A DNA stretch of 64,000 bases, from NCBI RefSeq assembly GCF_000445125.1, contig NZ_ATHL01000076.1, forward strand, positions 1-64,000. The letters run 5' to 3'. A program made the translations under genes and the position numbers. This DNA is from Novosphingobium lindaniclasticum LE124 (GTDB lineage: Bacteria; Pseudomonadota; Alphaproteobacteria; Sphingomonadales; Sphingomonadaceae). The first letter of the stretch is position 1; every line of letters begins with the position of its first letter. This document shows positions 1-9,830 of the stretch, one piece after another. The notes below the pieces were generated by a model. It saw only the letters and a list, made by a program, of their open reading frames with translations. It had not been told where the DNA came from and ran no database searches.

Positions 1-1
1 G

Positions 2-3000
2 TCCGGCGGCGCGACCAACGACACCACGCCGAGCTTCAGCGGCACGACCGAGCCGGGATCTGTCGTCGCGGTGTTCGACAACGGCACGCAGATCGGCACG
101 GCCGTCGTGGCGATGGATGGGACATGGACGTTCACGCCCGAGGCGCCGCTGGGTGAAGGCCGGCATAACCTGACCTTCGTCGCCATCGATGCCGCCGGCA
201 ACCAGAGCGCGGCATCTGCGGCTATCGAATTCGCCGTCGATACCGGCGTTCCGGCGGCGCCTGTGCTCAACCCCACGGACGGAACCACCATTTCCGGCAC
301 GGCGGAGGGCGGAGCGACGATCGGGCTGGACACCGATGGCGACGGCATTGCCGATGCCACCACGACGGCTGCGGGCGACGGGACCTGGAGCATCACGCTG
401 CCCACGCCACTGGCCGATGGCACCGTTATCAGCGCCACTGCCGCAGACGCCGCTGGCAATATCTCCGGTCCCGGCAGCGCGACCGTCGATGGCAGCATCG
501 ATACGACGCCTCCGGCAGCGCCGGTCATTTCCGGCGGCAGCGACGACGCCGATCCCGTGGTCGCGCCGATCGCGGCCGGTGGCTCGACCAACGATCCCAC
601 GCCGACGTTCGGCGGAACCACCGAGCCCGGCTCCGTGGTGGAAGTCTTCAACAACGGCGATCTCATCGGCAATGCCCTGGTCGCACCGAATGGCAGCTGG
701 ACCTTCACGCCGACCACGCCTCTTGGCGATGGGCTCTACAGCTTCACGTTCGTGGCGGTCGATGTCGCCGGCAACCGCGGCGCCGCGTCCGCACCGTTCG
801 CGTTCACCATCGACACCGGCATTCCCGCGGCTCCGACGATCCGCCCCACCAATGGTGCGTTAATTTCCGGCACGGCCGAAATCGGAGCCACTGTCAGCAT
901 CGATATCGGCGACGATGGGGTCATCGACGGGGTCGTCCAGGCGGACGGCGCAGGCGCTTGGACGTTCATGCCCGGCAGCCCCGTGGCGGACGGTACGACA
1001 ATCTCGGTCACCGCTACGGACGCTGCGGGCAATATCTCCCCGCCCGCGACGGTGCCCGTCGATTCCAGCGTGCCGGTCGCGCCCGGCATCACCGAGATCA
1101 TCGAGGACGTGGAAAGCGGCCCCGGCGTTGTCGTGAGAGGCGGGGTGAGCAACGATGCGACGCTCACCATCAACGGCACGGCGGAACCGGATTCCACCGT
1201 GCGGGTCTACGATGGCACGCTGCTGATCGGCACGCTGACGGCCAGTCCCTCCGGCGACTGGACGCTCACCACCGGTGTGCTGAGCGAAGGAACGCACGAA
1301 TTCTCGGTCACGGCCACCGACGAGACCGGCAACGTCAGCGGTCCTTCGGTGACGTACGGCGTCATCGTCGATCTCTCGCCGCCCGCGCTTGTTGTGGACC
1401 CAACCGATGGCGCCACGCTGACCGGCACGGCCGAGGCAGGCGCCACGGTGCTGGTGGATACCAATGGCGATGGCACGGCCGAGCAGAGCACGGTTGCAGG
1501 GGACGACGGCCGCTGGAGCGTCATTTTCACGCCGCCCTTGGCGAGCGGTGCGCTCGTCGATGTCGTCGCGGTCGATCCGGCGGGCAATCCCACCGTGCCC
1601 ACTACCGTCGTGGTGGACAACTCCATTGACTCTACGCCTCCGCCGGTCCCGCTGCTGGACCGGGTGATGGATGACGTCGACCCGTCTCAGGGGGGGCTTG
1701 CAAGCGGGGATTCCACGAACGACACGCAGCCGACCTTCAGTGGAACCGCGCAGCCCGACGTCCTGGTCTCGATCTACGACAACGGTACGCTTCTGGGCAC
1801 GACGAATGCCGACGAAGTGGGCATCTGGACGTTCACGCCGAACGCGCCTCTGGGGGAGGGCTCCCATAGCCTGACGGTTACGACCACCGATACGGCGGGC
1901 AATGAAAGCCTTGCGTCGCCGGCCTTCGAACTCACCGTCGATACCGGCGTTCCGGCACCGCCGGTAATCAACCTGTCCGATGGAACCGCCATCAGCGGCA
2001 CGGCCGAGCCGAACGCTTTCGTCAATCTCGACCTGGACAACGACGGGATCTTCGAAACGCCGGTTCAGGCGGACGCGTCGGGCGTCTGGCGCTATCAGCC
2101 GCCGCTTCCGCTCGGCACTGGCCCGATCGGGGCCGTAGCCATCGATGCGGCGGGGAACACGTCAGGTCCGGCGACAGGCACGATCGACACCGATGTGCCG
2201 GCCACGCCGACGATCGCGCTGGTCAGCGACGATATCGGGACCGTCCGCGATCCGATTACCAACGGCGGTTCCACCGACGACGGTCAGCCGACCTTCAGCG
2301 GCACCGGCGAGGGCAACGCGCTCATCACCCTCTATGAAGGAGGCACGGTGATCGGCACCGCGCGGGCCGACGGCACGGGTGCCTGGAGCGTCACGCCTTC
2401 GGCGCCGCTGGGCCAGGGCAGCCACACCCTGACCATCACGGCGACCGATGCCGTGGGCAATGAAAGTCTTCCGGCGACGTTCACCCTCGTGGTGGACAAT
2501 GCCGGACCAGCGGCTCCGATTATCTTGGCGGTGGCCGACAACGTGGGCCCGGTGCAGGATCCGTTGGCGACCGGCGATGTCACCGACGACGCGCAGCCCA
2601 CCTTTACCGGCACGGCGGAAGCGGACTCGACGATCGCCGTCTACGGCAACGGCATTCTCCTTGGGACCACGGACGCGGACAGTTTCGGCTTCTGGAGCTT
2701 CACGCCGCCTGAACCGCTTGCGCCGGGCGGCAACAGCCTCGTCTTCGTCGCGACGGATCCGGCAGGCAATATCGGCACGCCGTCCGCGCCTTTCGTACTC
2801 ACGGTGGATAGCGCCGTGCCGGCTACGCCCACGATCACATCGGCTTTCGACGACATCGGCTCCGTGCAGGGATCTCTCGCCACGGGCGCGTCTACCGACG
2901 ACCCCCTGCCGGTGCTGACGGGCACGGCGGACCCGAACGCGCAAGTCGCCATTCTCCAGAACGGCTTCCTAGTGGACACGGTTACGGCGGATGCCTTCGG

Positions 3001-6000
3001 TGTCTGGACCTTTACGCCCGCAGATCCTCTGGGCAACACGACCTATACCTATACGGCCAGCGTCACCAGCGCCGCCGGCGTACCCAGCGCGTCATCCGCG
3101 CCTTTCGTGCTGACCGTTTCGACCGCGCTCCCCGCCCCGCCGACGATCGGCTCCGCGGCCGATGACGTGGGCAGTGTCACCGATCCCCTGGTGAGCGGCG
3201 ATGCCACCGACGACGTTCTTCCAGTCCTGAGCGGCACGGCGCCTCTCGGTACGACGGTCACCGTCTACGACAACGATGTCGCCATCGGTCTCGCCACGAT
3301 GGACGGCTCCGGAGGATGGACCTTCTCACCCACTTCCGCCCTGTCCGAAGGCCCCCACGTGTTCACCGCCAGGGCCACGGACGCGATCGGCAATACGAGT
3401 CCGGTTTCCGGTGCCTTCACGATCGTGGTGGACACGAGCGCGCCGCTGGCGCCCGAGATCGACCCCAGTGCGGGCGCGATCCTGACCGGCACGGCCGAGC
3501 AGAACGCGACCATCCTGCTCGACCTCGACGGCGACGGCGTGACCGACGACCAGACCACGGCGAACGAAGACGGAGACTGGACTTACGCTCCCGGCACCCC
3601 GCTGGCGGGCGGGACCACCGTGATCGTGACGGCCATGGACGCCGCCGGCAACGCCTCCGGTACGGACCGTATCATCATCGACCGCACGCCTCCGCAGGCG
3701 CCGAGCATCGATCGCGTGGTCGACAATGTCGGCGCGCAAGTGGGGACCGTAACGAATGGCGGTACGAGCGACGATACTTCGCTCGATCTGTTCGGTACGG
3801 CCGAGCCGAATGCGACCGTCCTGGTCTATGATGCCGGTGTCCTTGTGGGCACCACAGCAGCCGGAATCGACGGTACCTGGGCGCTGACGGTGACCGCTGC
3901 AGCAAGAGCCGCCCCCCATTCCTTCACGGCCACTGCCACCGACCCGCTCGGCAACCTGGGCCCGGCTTCGGCGCCTTACACCGTTACGGTGGATGTTAGC
4001 CCGGCCATCGCTCCCGTCATCACCGGCGTCACGGATGACGTGGGCCTGATACGCGGCAACGTGATCGACACGGGTGTCACCGACGATACCCTGCCGACGA
4101 TCGTCGGTACGGCCGGCGCCAATGCGACGGTGCAAGTCTACGAAGGCGGGAACCTGCTCGGTACGACCACCGCGAACGGCAGCGGGGAGTGGAGCCTGAC
4201 ACTGACGGCGGCGCTGGGCAGCGGCGCGCATAGGTTCACCGCCGTCGCCACCAATGCGGCGGGGAACTCGGCGCCGTCCGTGGGTGGCTACGAGATCACG
4301 GTGGATACCTCGGTTCCCAGCGTGCCGACGATCACCGAGGCCGAGGACAATGCCCCCGGCAACATCGATCCGGTGTCGAACGGCGGCCTCACCAACGATC
4401 CGACGCCGACGCTGGTCGGCCGGGGAGATCCGGAAGCGACGGTGACCGTCTATGTCAACGGCACCCCGGTAGGCACGACACAGGTCCTGGCTTCGGGCGA
4501 CTGGTCGTTCGAATTGCCCAGCCTGCAGGACGGACTGCAGAGCATCACCGTAAGCGCCGCCAATGCGGCAGGCGCCAGCAGCGGGCAGTCGCCGGCCTTC
4601 GCCTTTACCCTGGATGCCAGCGTGCCCAACGCGCCTCTTGTCGACCCCACCAACGGCACGGGCACCCTGAGCGGCACGGCCGAGCCAGATGCGGCCGTCA
4701 GCATCGTGATCGACGGCGCTGCGCCCGTGACCGTTCCCGTGGACGGCAGCGGCGTCTGGACCTACCCCATTCCGGGAAGCACGCCTGCAGGCGCGATCTC
4801 CGTCACGGCTATCGATGCGGCAGGCAACGCCTCGCCGCCTACGGCCGTCCCGATCGATCTGACGCCGCCGCTCGCGCCTCAACTGGTCTCGGCTCTGGAC
4901 GATCAGGGCGACCGCGTCGGAGCGATCGGCGGCATCAATGCCACGATCGACGATGGCTTCCCGGCTTTCACCGGCACTGCCGAGCCGAATGCAACCGTGC
5001 GCATCTACGACAATCTGAACCCGATCGGCACCGTTCAGGCCGACGCGGACGGCGACTGGTCCTTCACCCCTACCACCGCTCTGGGCAATGGGCCGCACAG
5101 CATCACTTTCGAGGCGACCGACGCTGCCGGAAACCTCGGACCGGCCAGTACCGCGCTGGAATTCACGGTACTGACGGGTCAGCCCAACGTTCCGACGATC
5201 GCGGCCGTTTCCAACAACGAGGGCTCCGCCCCGGTCCTTATCGTTGGCGGCAGTGCCACCAACGATCCGACGCCGCTCATCTCCGGCTCCGCAGATGCGA
5301 ACGCTCTTATCACGCTCTATGTCGACGGTGCCGCCGTGGACACCGTCCTTGCAGGGCCGGACGGCGATTGGGCGTTCGTCTCCGCCCTCCTGCTGGACGG
5401 GCCGCACACGATCGCGGTTTCCGCTACGAACGCGGCCGGCAACCAAAGCACGCTCTCCGGCAATTACGCGATCGTCGTCGATACGGTGGACCCGCTCGCT
5501 CCCACGATCCAGGCCAGCGACGGCACCACGGTGGTCGGTGAGGCCGAAGCGGGAACCGTGATCACACTGACGGTGCCGGGCGACGGCGACTATACCGCCA
5601 TCGCCAACAGCCGCGGCGAATGGACCGTGACACTCTCGACGCGGGCTGCCGATGAAGCCGTGCTCACCGCCGTCGCCAGGGACGCGGCCGGCAATGTCTC
5701 CGATGCAGGCACGGGTGTCGTGGATTACGACACCAATTCGACACCGCCTCCCATTCCCGCGATCACGGCGATCGAGGACAATGCCGGGCCGGTCACCGGT
5801 CTGATCGAGGACGGCACCGTCACCGACGATCCCACGCCTCTGATCTCCGGCACGGCCGCGGCCAATGTCCTGATCACGGTCTACGACGGCGACACGGTGA
5901 TCGGCACCACTAACAGCGATGGCACAGGCGCATGGAGCCTGACCCTGACACAGGGCTTGGGTGAAGGTCCCCACAGCATCTCCGCCACCGCGACTGCCAG

Positions 6001-8765
6001 TGGCGTGGAAAGCATCAGCGGCGATGCGACCGGCTTCACCATCGACCTGACCGCTCCCGGCGTGCCGATCATCGAAACCGGCGATGGAACGCTCCTGGCC
6101 GGCACGGCGGAAGCGAATGCCACGGTGATCATCACGTATCCCGGCGGCTCCGCCATCGTTCAGGCCGACGGCGCGGGTAACTGGAGCTATACGCCCAACC
6201 CGGCTTTCGTCGAGGGCGACACGGTCACCGTCATCGCTCGCGACGCTGCCGGCAATCCGTCTCAACCGGCCACGGCGGTCTTCGACACGACTGCGCCTGC
6301 CGTTCCCACCATCTCGGGCGTGGACGACAATGTCGGCGGGGTCATCGGTCCGGTCGTGCCCGGCGGCGGTACGGACGATACCACGCCGACCCTGACCGGT
6401 CTGGCGGAAGCGGGCTCGACCGTCTCGATCTACGACGGGACCACGTTGCTAGGTACGACCGTGGCCACAGGCGGAAGCTGGACCTTCACGCCGCCCGTCG
6501 GTCTGGGAGAGGGGCCGCACAGCTTCACGGTAACGGCGACCGACGCCTTCGGCAATGTCAGCGCAGGCTCCGTAGCTTATGAACTGACGGTTGTGACGAC
6601 TACGCCCCTGGCCCCGGCCATCTCCGGCGTGGCCGATGACGTCGGCACCATTCGCGGCCCCCTCGTCAGCGGCGGCAGCACCGACGACCCCCAGCCTACG
6701 CTCAGCGGCACCGCCGGGGCCAATCTCACGATCACACTCTATGACGGCGCCGACGTCATCGGCAGCACGACCAGCGATCCTGCCGGTGCCTGGTCGATCA
6801 CGGCGCCCGCCTTGGGGCAGGGCACGCATGTGCTTACGGTCACGGCGAGCAATGCAGCCGGGACCGAGGGGCCGGCGTCTGCGCCGTTCACCGTCAATGT
6901 GGACCTCACATCGCCCGCCTTGCCCCTGGTGACGGCAGTCACGGACGACATCGGTGCAGTCCAGGGCGGCCTTGCGGCAGACGCGCAGACAGACGATACC
7001 CGGCCGACGCTGACCGGCACGGCCGATCCCGGCACCACCATCTCCATCTTCGACAATGGTAACCTCATCGGCACAGCGAGCGCCGATGGTGCGGGAGCCT
7101 GGAGCTTCACGCCCACCACGCCGCTGACGCCCGGTCTCCATGCGCTGACCGTCACGGCTACGGATGCCGTAGGAAACCAGAGCGCCGCCACGGCGCCCTT
7201 CAACCTGACCGTCGACACGGCGCCCCCGGTCGCGCCGGTCATCACCGGGGCGACCGATGACGTCGGTGTGGGCAGTGCGATCCCCAACGGCGGTTCCACC
7301 GACGACGCCCTCCCTCTGTTGACCGGTACGGCGGAACCGAATTCCACCGTCTCGATCTATAACAATGGCGTCCTGCTCGGCACGGCCGCGGCGAGTGGGA
7401 CAGGGGCCTGGACCTTCACGCCATTGTCTCCGCTGGCGGACGGCCCGAACAGCTTTACCGCTGTGGCTCGCGACCCGGCCGGCAATGTCGGTGGGACCTC
7501 CGCGGCCTATGTGGTGACGGTCGACACTACGCCGCCTGCCGCTCCGGTCATCACTGGCGCTCTCGACGACGCGACCCCGCAGACCGGCCCGCTCGTCAGT
7601 GGCGGTGCCACCAACGACCAGACACCGACGATCTCCGGTACGGCGGAAGCCAATGCCAGCATCGCGGTCTTCGACAACGGCGTACTGATCGGGACCACCA
7701 ATGCAGATGCCGCCGGCGTCTGGAGCTTCACGCCGACTTTGTCGCTGGGCGACGGCAGCCACAGCTTCACCGTTCGCGCGACCGACGCGACCGGCAACCA
7801 GGGCGCCGCCTCCGCCGCTTACACGGTCAGGGTCGACACGAGTGCACCGGCGGCGCCGACCATCGCCGGCGTCACCGACGATCTCGGCACCGTCCAGGGC
7901 CCGGTCGCCAACGGGGGGACGACCAATGACCCCGTCCTGCTGCTGCGCGGCACGGCGGAGGCCGGCGCCACGCTGACGATCCTGGCGAACGGCGCGGCGA
8001 TCGGAACGACGCAGGTCGATGCCACCGGCAACTGGACCTTCAGCCCGGCCGCAGGACTGGCGGAAGGCACTTACGCCTTCACGGCCATCGCTACCGACGC
8101 GGCCGGCAATCCCGGCGGTCCTTCGGCAGCCTTCACGATCACCGTGGATCTCACGGCACCGCCGACGCCCGTCATCACCAACATCGTCGACGACGTGGCT
8201 CCCAACATCGGAGCGATCGGCAGCGGCGGCCTGTCCAACGATGCCTCACCGCAATTGAACGGAACGGCGGCGGCCAATACAGTCGTCCTCATCTACGACG
8301 GCAGTGTTCTGCTCGGCAGCACGACGTCCAACGGCAGCGGTGCCTGGAGCTTCACGCCGGACGCGGCAATCGCGAACGGCACCCACAGCTTCACGGCGGT
8401 GGCGGTCGATCCTGCGGGAAATGCCAGCGGCGCTTCGAACACCTATGGTCTGGTCGTAGACACCGCTGCGCCGGTGCAGACGATCGCCATTACCCTCCTG
8501 ACGACCGACACCGGCACGCAGGGAGACTGGAGCACCCAGGACACCAGCCCGACGATCGGCGGGACGCTCAGTGCGCCCCTCGGAGCCGGTGAGCAGGTGC
8601 AGGTACGGATCGACGGCGGAGCCTGGGTGAATGCCAGCGCCTCGGGCTCGACCTGGTTCTACGGCGCCGGAACGCTGGCTAACGGATCGCACAGCATTTC
8701 CGCCCGCGTCGTCGATGCGGCAGGAAACATCGGCAACAGCGCGTCGCAGACGCTGAACATCAGCG
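2..8765 (+). repeat. Tandem Ig-like module array with two module types
   Basis: Two module types can be told apart by eye. The long type (~100 residues) opens with P..P.I..V.DDVG and has a G.LLGTT.AD segment. The short type (~75-80 residues) opens with P.DGT.ISGTAE and carries a DGDG-like segment. In window order I count a partial long module, then S L S L S L S L L L L S L L L S L L S L S L L L L L L L, then one divergent module. That is 8 short and 20 full long modules. The 5' part alternates strictly, while the 3' part is a run of long modules, which suggests block duplication. The acidic DDVG/DGDG segments are plausible Ca-binding linkers (inference). Confidence 0.85.
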
Positions 8766-9790
8766 CCATTCCCGCGCAGGCGCCGATCGTCCAAGCCAGC
8801 GGTACATCGCTACTGGGGCTTGTCGGCGTGGAGGCGCTGAACCTGATCGACCTCAGCACCCAATCGCTGACGGCGGTGGATCCGAACAACAATCTCAGGA
8901 GCGTCCAGGTCCGCTATGCGCCGCTTCTTGCGCTCAGCCTCGGCGCCTATACGCTGACGGCTTCTTCCGTGCTTGCGACGGAGCTGGGGCTTCAGATCAA
9001 CATCAGCAATACCTCGGGGATCCTCGGCATCGTCGCGCCGACATCGACGCTGACGATCACCGCGATCGGGGGCGGAACGATTGATAACCTGGCCGTCAAC
9101 GAGCTGCTCAATACCGTCCACTTCCAGCAGAACGTCTCGACGCTCGGGCTGGACCTGCTGAACTCGATCAGCATAACCGCGACGGACTCCAGCAATCTCT
9201 CCTCGACGTCCTCCACCGGAACGCTGCTCGATCTCAGCCTGCTGAATGCGAGCGGGTCTCCCAACGTCATAGAAGGCGGCCTCGGCAACGATCCGCTCAA
9301 CGGAACGGCGGGCAACGATCGCCTCTACGGCCATGCCGGAAACGATGTCCTGAACGGCGGTGCCGGTAACGACTTCCTGCGCGGAGGTGCGGGCGCCGAT
9401 ACGCTCAACGGCGGTGCCGGCAACGATACCCTGGTCTACGACGCGGCCGACACTTTGATCGACGGTGGAACCGGAACGGATACACTTCTGATCGACAGCG
9501 GCACCGGACAAGTGCTGGATTTGGGAACGGCCAACAATATCCGCAATATAGAGGTGATCAACCTGGGCATGGGCGACGCGGGACGACGCATCAATCTCAC
9601 CGAAGCGGGTGTAATTCGCGCGACGGAAGGCAGCCACCAGCTCACCATCAACGGCGATCAGAACGACAGTGTCACGATGACGGGCGCGGTGTTCCAGGGG
9701 CAAACCTTGATCAATGGAGAAGCGTACAACCACTACTCGCTCGGAACGACGGATGTCTTCGTCGATCATCCGGTGATGGTCGTCGTCTGA
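2..9790 (+). CDS. Giant Ig-repeat RTX adhesin, type I secreted (5' partial)
   Basis: The frame is open from the first bases, so the N-terminus lies outside the window; 3,262 residues are visible. Nearly all of it is about 30 tandem bacterial Ig-like modules with the recurrent core GTAEPNATV / W.FTP / ATDAAGN. After residue ~2,920 comes a non-repetitive region resembling the C-terminal domain of BapA-like proteins. It is followed by nonapeptide Ca-binding repeats (GGAGNDTL type) and a ~110-residue tail ending in hydrophobic residues (VMVVV), as in type I secretion signals. The protein should be exported in one step and act at the cell surface in adhesion or biofilm formation. The complete type I exporter starts 40 bases downstream, which supports this. 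The secreted-adhesin class is well supported; the ligand is unknown. Confidence 0.93.
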   Translation, partial: SGGATNDTTPSFSGTTEPGSVVAVFDNGTQIGTAVVAMDGTWTFTPEAPLGEGRHNLTFVAIDAAGNQSAASAAIEFAVDTGVPAAPVLNPTDGTTISGTAEGGATIGLDTDGDGIADATTTAAGDGTWSITLPTPLADGTVISATAADAAGNISGPGSATVDGSIDTTPPAAPVISGGSDDADPVVAPIAAGGSTNDPTPTFGGTTEPGSVVEVFNNGDLIGNALVAPNGSWTFTPTTPLGDGLYSFTFVAVDVAGNRGAASAPFAFTIDTGIPAAPTIRPTNGALISGTAEIGATVSIDIGDDGVIDGVVQADGAGAWTFMPGSPVADGTTISVTATDAAGNISPPATVPVDSSVPVAPGITEIIEDVESGPGVVVRGGVSNDATLTINGTAEPDSTVRVYDGTLLIGTLTASPSGDWTLTTGVLSEGTHEFSVTATDETGNVSGPSVTYGVIVDLSPPALVVDPTDGATLTGTAEAGATVLVDTNGDGTAEQSTVAGDDGRWSVIFTPPLASGALVDVVAVDPAGNPTVPTTVVVDNSIDSTPPPVPLLDRVMDDVDPSQGGLASGDSTNDTQPTFSGTAQPDVLVSIYDNGTLLGTTNADEVGIWTFTPNAPLGEGSHSLTVTTTDTAGNESLASPAFELTVDTGVPAPPVINLSDGTAISGTAEPNAFVNLDLDNDGIFETPVQADASGVWRYQPPLPLGTGPIGAVAIDAAGNTSGPATGTIDTDVPATPTIALVSDDIGTVRDPITNGGSTDDGQPTFSGTGEGNALITLYEGGTVIGTARADGTGAWSVTPSAPLGQGSHTLTITATDAVGNESLPATFTLVVDNAGPAAPIILAVADNVGPVQDPLATGDVTDDAQPTFTGTAEADSTIAVYGNGILLGTTDADSFGFWSFTPPEPLAPGGNSLVFVATDPAGNIGTPSAPFVLTVDSAVPATPTITSAFDDIGSVQGSLATGASTDDPLPVLTGTADPNAQVAILQNGFLVDTVTADAFGVWTFTPADPLGNTTYTYTASVTSAAGVPSASSAPFVLTVSTALPAPPTIGSAADDVGSVTDPLVSGDATDDVLPVLSGTAPLGTTVTVYDNDVAIGLATMDGSGGWTFSPTSALSEGPHVFTARATDAIGNTSPVSGAFTIVVDTSAPLAPEIDPSAGAILTGTAEQNATILLDLDGDGVTDDQTTANEDGDWTYAPGTPLAGGTTVIVTAMDAAGNASGTDRIIIDRTPPQAPSIDRVVDNVGAQVGTVTNGGTSDDTSLDLFGTAEPNATVLVYDAGVLVGTTAAGIDGTWALTVTAAARAAPHSFTATATDPLGNLGPASAPYTVTVDVSPAIAPVITGVTDDVGLIRGNVIDTGVTDDTLPTIVGTAGANATVQVYEGGNLLGTTTANGSGEWSLTLTAALGSGAHRFTAVATNAAGNSAPSVGGYEITVDTSVPSVPTITEAEDNAPGNIDPVSNGGLTNDPTPTLVGRGDPEATVTVYVNGTPVGTTQVLASGDWSFELPSLQDGLQSITVSAANAAGASSGQSPAFAFTLDASVPNAPLVDPTNGTGTLSGTAEPDAAVSIVIDGAAPVTVPVDGSGVWTYPIPGSTPAGAISVTAIDAAGNASPPTAVPIDLTPPLAPQLVSALDDQGDRVGAIGGINATIDDGFPAFTGTAEPNATVRIYDNLNPIGTVQADADGDWSFTPTTALGNGPHSITFEATDAAGNLGPASTALEFTVLTGQPNVPTIAAVSNNEGSAPVLIVGGSATNDPTPLISGSADANALITLYVDGAAVDTVLAGPDGDWAFVSALLLDGPHTIAVSATNAAGNQSTLSGNYAIVVDTVDPLAPTIQASDGTTVVGEAEAGTVITLTVPGDGDYTAIANSRGEWTVTLSTRAADEAVLTAVARDAAGNVSDAGTGVVDYDTNSTPPPIPAITAIEDNAGPVTGLIEDGTVTDDPTPLISGTAAANVLITVYDGDTVIGTTNSDGTGAWSLTLTQGLGEGPHSISATATASGVESISGDATGFTIDLTAPGVPIIETGDGTLLAGTAEANATVIITYPGGSAIVQADGAGNWSYTPNPAFVEGDTVTVIARDAAGNPSQPATAVFDTTAPAVPTISGVDDNVGGVIGPVVPGGGTDDTTPTLTGLAEAGSTVSIYDGTTLLGTTVATGGSWTFTPPVGLGEGPHSFTVTATDAFGNVSAGSVAYELTVVTTTPLAPAISGVADDVGTIRGPLVSGGSTDDPQPTLSGTAGANLTITLYDGADVIGSTTSDPAGAWSITAPALGQGTHVLTVTASNAAGTEGPASAPFTVNVDLTSPALPLVTAVTDDIGAVQGGLAADAQTDDTRPTLTGTADPGTTISIFDNGNLIGTASADGAGAWSFTPTTPLTPGLHALTVTATDAVGNQSAATAPFNLTVDTAPPVAPVITGATDDVGVGSAIPNGGSTDDALPLLTGTAEPNSTVSIYNNGVLLGTAAASGTGAWTFTPLSPLADGPNSFTAVARDPAGNVGGTSAAYVVTVDTTPPAAPVITGALDDATPQTGPLVSGGATNDQTPTISGTAEANASIAVFDNGVLIGTTNADAAGVWSFTPTLSLGDGSHSFTVRATDATGNQGAASAAYTVRVDTSAPAAPTIAGVTDDLGTVQGPVANGGTTNDPVLLLRGTAEAGATLTILANGAAIGTTQVDATGNWTFSPAAGLAEGTYAFTAIATDAAGNPGGPSAAFTITVDLTAPPTPVITNIVDDVAPNIGAIGSGGLSNDASPQLNGTAAANTVVLIYDGSVLLGSTTSNGSGAWSFTPDAAIANGTHSFTAVAVDPAGNASGASNTYGLVVDTAAPVQTIAITLLTTDTGTQGDWSTQDTSPTIGGTLSAPLGAGEQVQVRIDGGAWVNASASGSTWFYGAGTLANGSHSISARVVDAAGNIGNSASQTLNISAIPAQAPIVQASGTSLLGLVGVEALNLIDLSTQSLTAVDPNNNLRSVQVRYAPLLALSLGAYTLTASSVLATELGLQINISNTSGILGIVAPTSTLTITAIGGGTIDNLAVNELLNTVHFQQNVSTLGLDLLNSISITATDSSNLSSTSSTGTLLDLSLLNASGSPNVIEGGLGNDPLNGTAGNDRLYGHAGNDVLNGGAGNDFLRGGAGADTLNGGAGNDTLVYDAADTLIDGGTGTDTLLIDSGTGQVLDLGTANNIRNIEVINLGMGDAGRRINLTEAGVIRATEGSHQLTINGDQNDSVTMTGAVFQGQTLINGEAYNHYSLGTTDVFVDHPVMVVV
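9262..9490 (+). repeat. RTX nonapeptide calcium-binding repeats
   Basis: About six copies of the GGxGxDxLx nonapeptide (for example GNDRLYGHA, GNDVLNGGA, GADTLNGGA) lie near the C-terminus of the adhesin. In RTX proteins these form a parallel beta-roll that folds on Ca2+ outside the cell and usually precedes the uncleaved secretion signal. The position, ~110 residues from the stop, fits that role. Confidence 0.9.
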
Positions 9791-9830
9791 GCGCAATTCC
9801 TGCCATCGATCTGGATAACGAAAGGGGAGC

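Noticed and set aside
3326..6265. 979-codon antisense open frame inside the adhesin gene
   Set aside because: Arg-rich, repetitive translation without domains. It is the mirror of the repeated, GC-biased sense codons of the adhesin and has no ribosome site or independent support.
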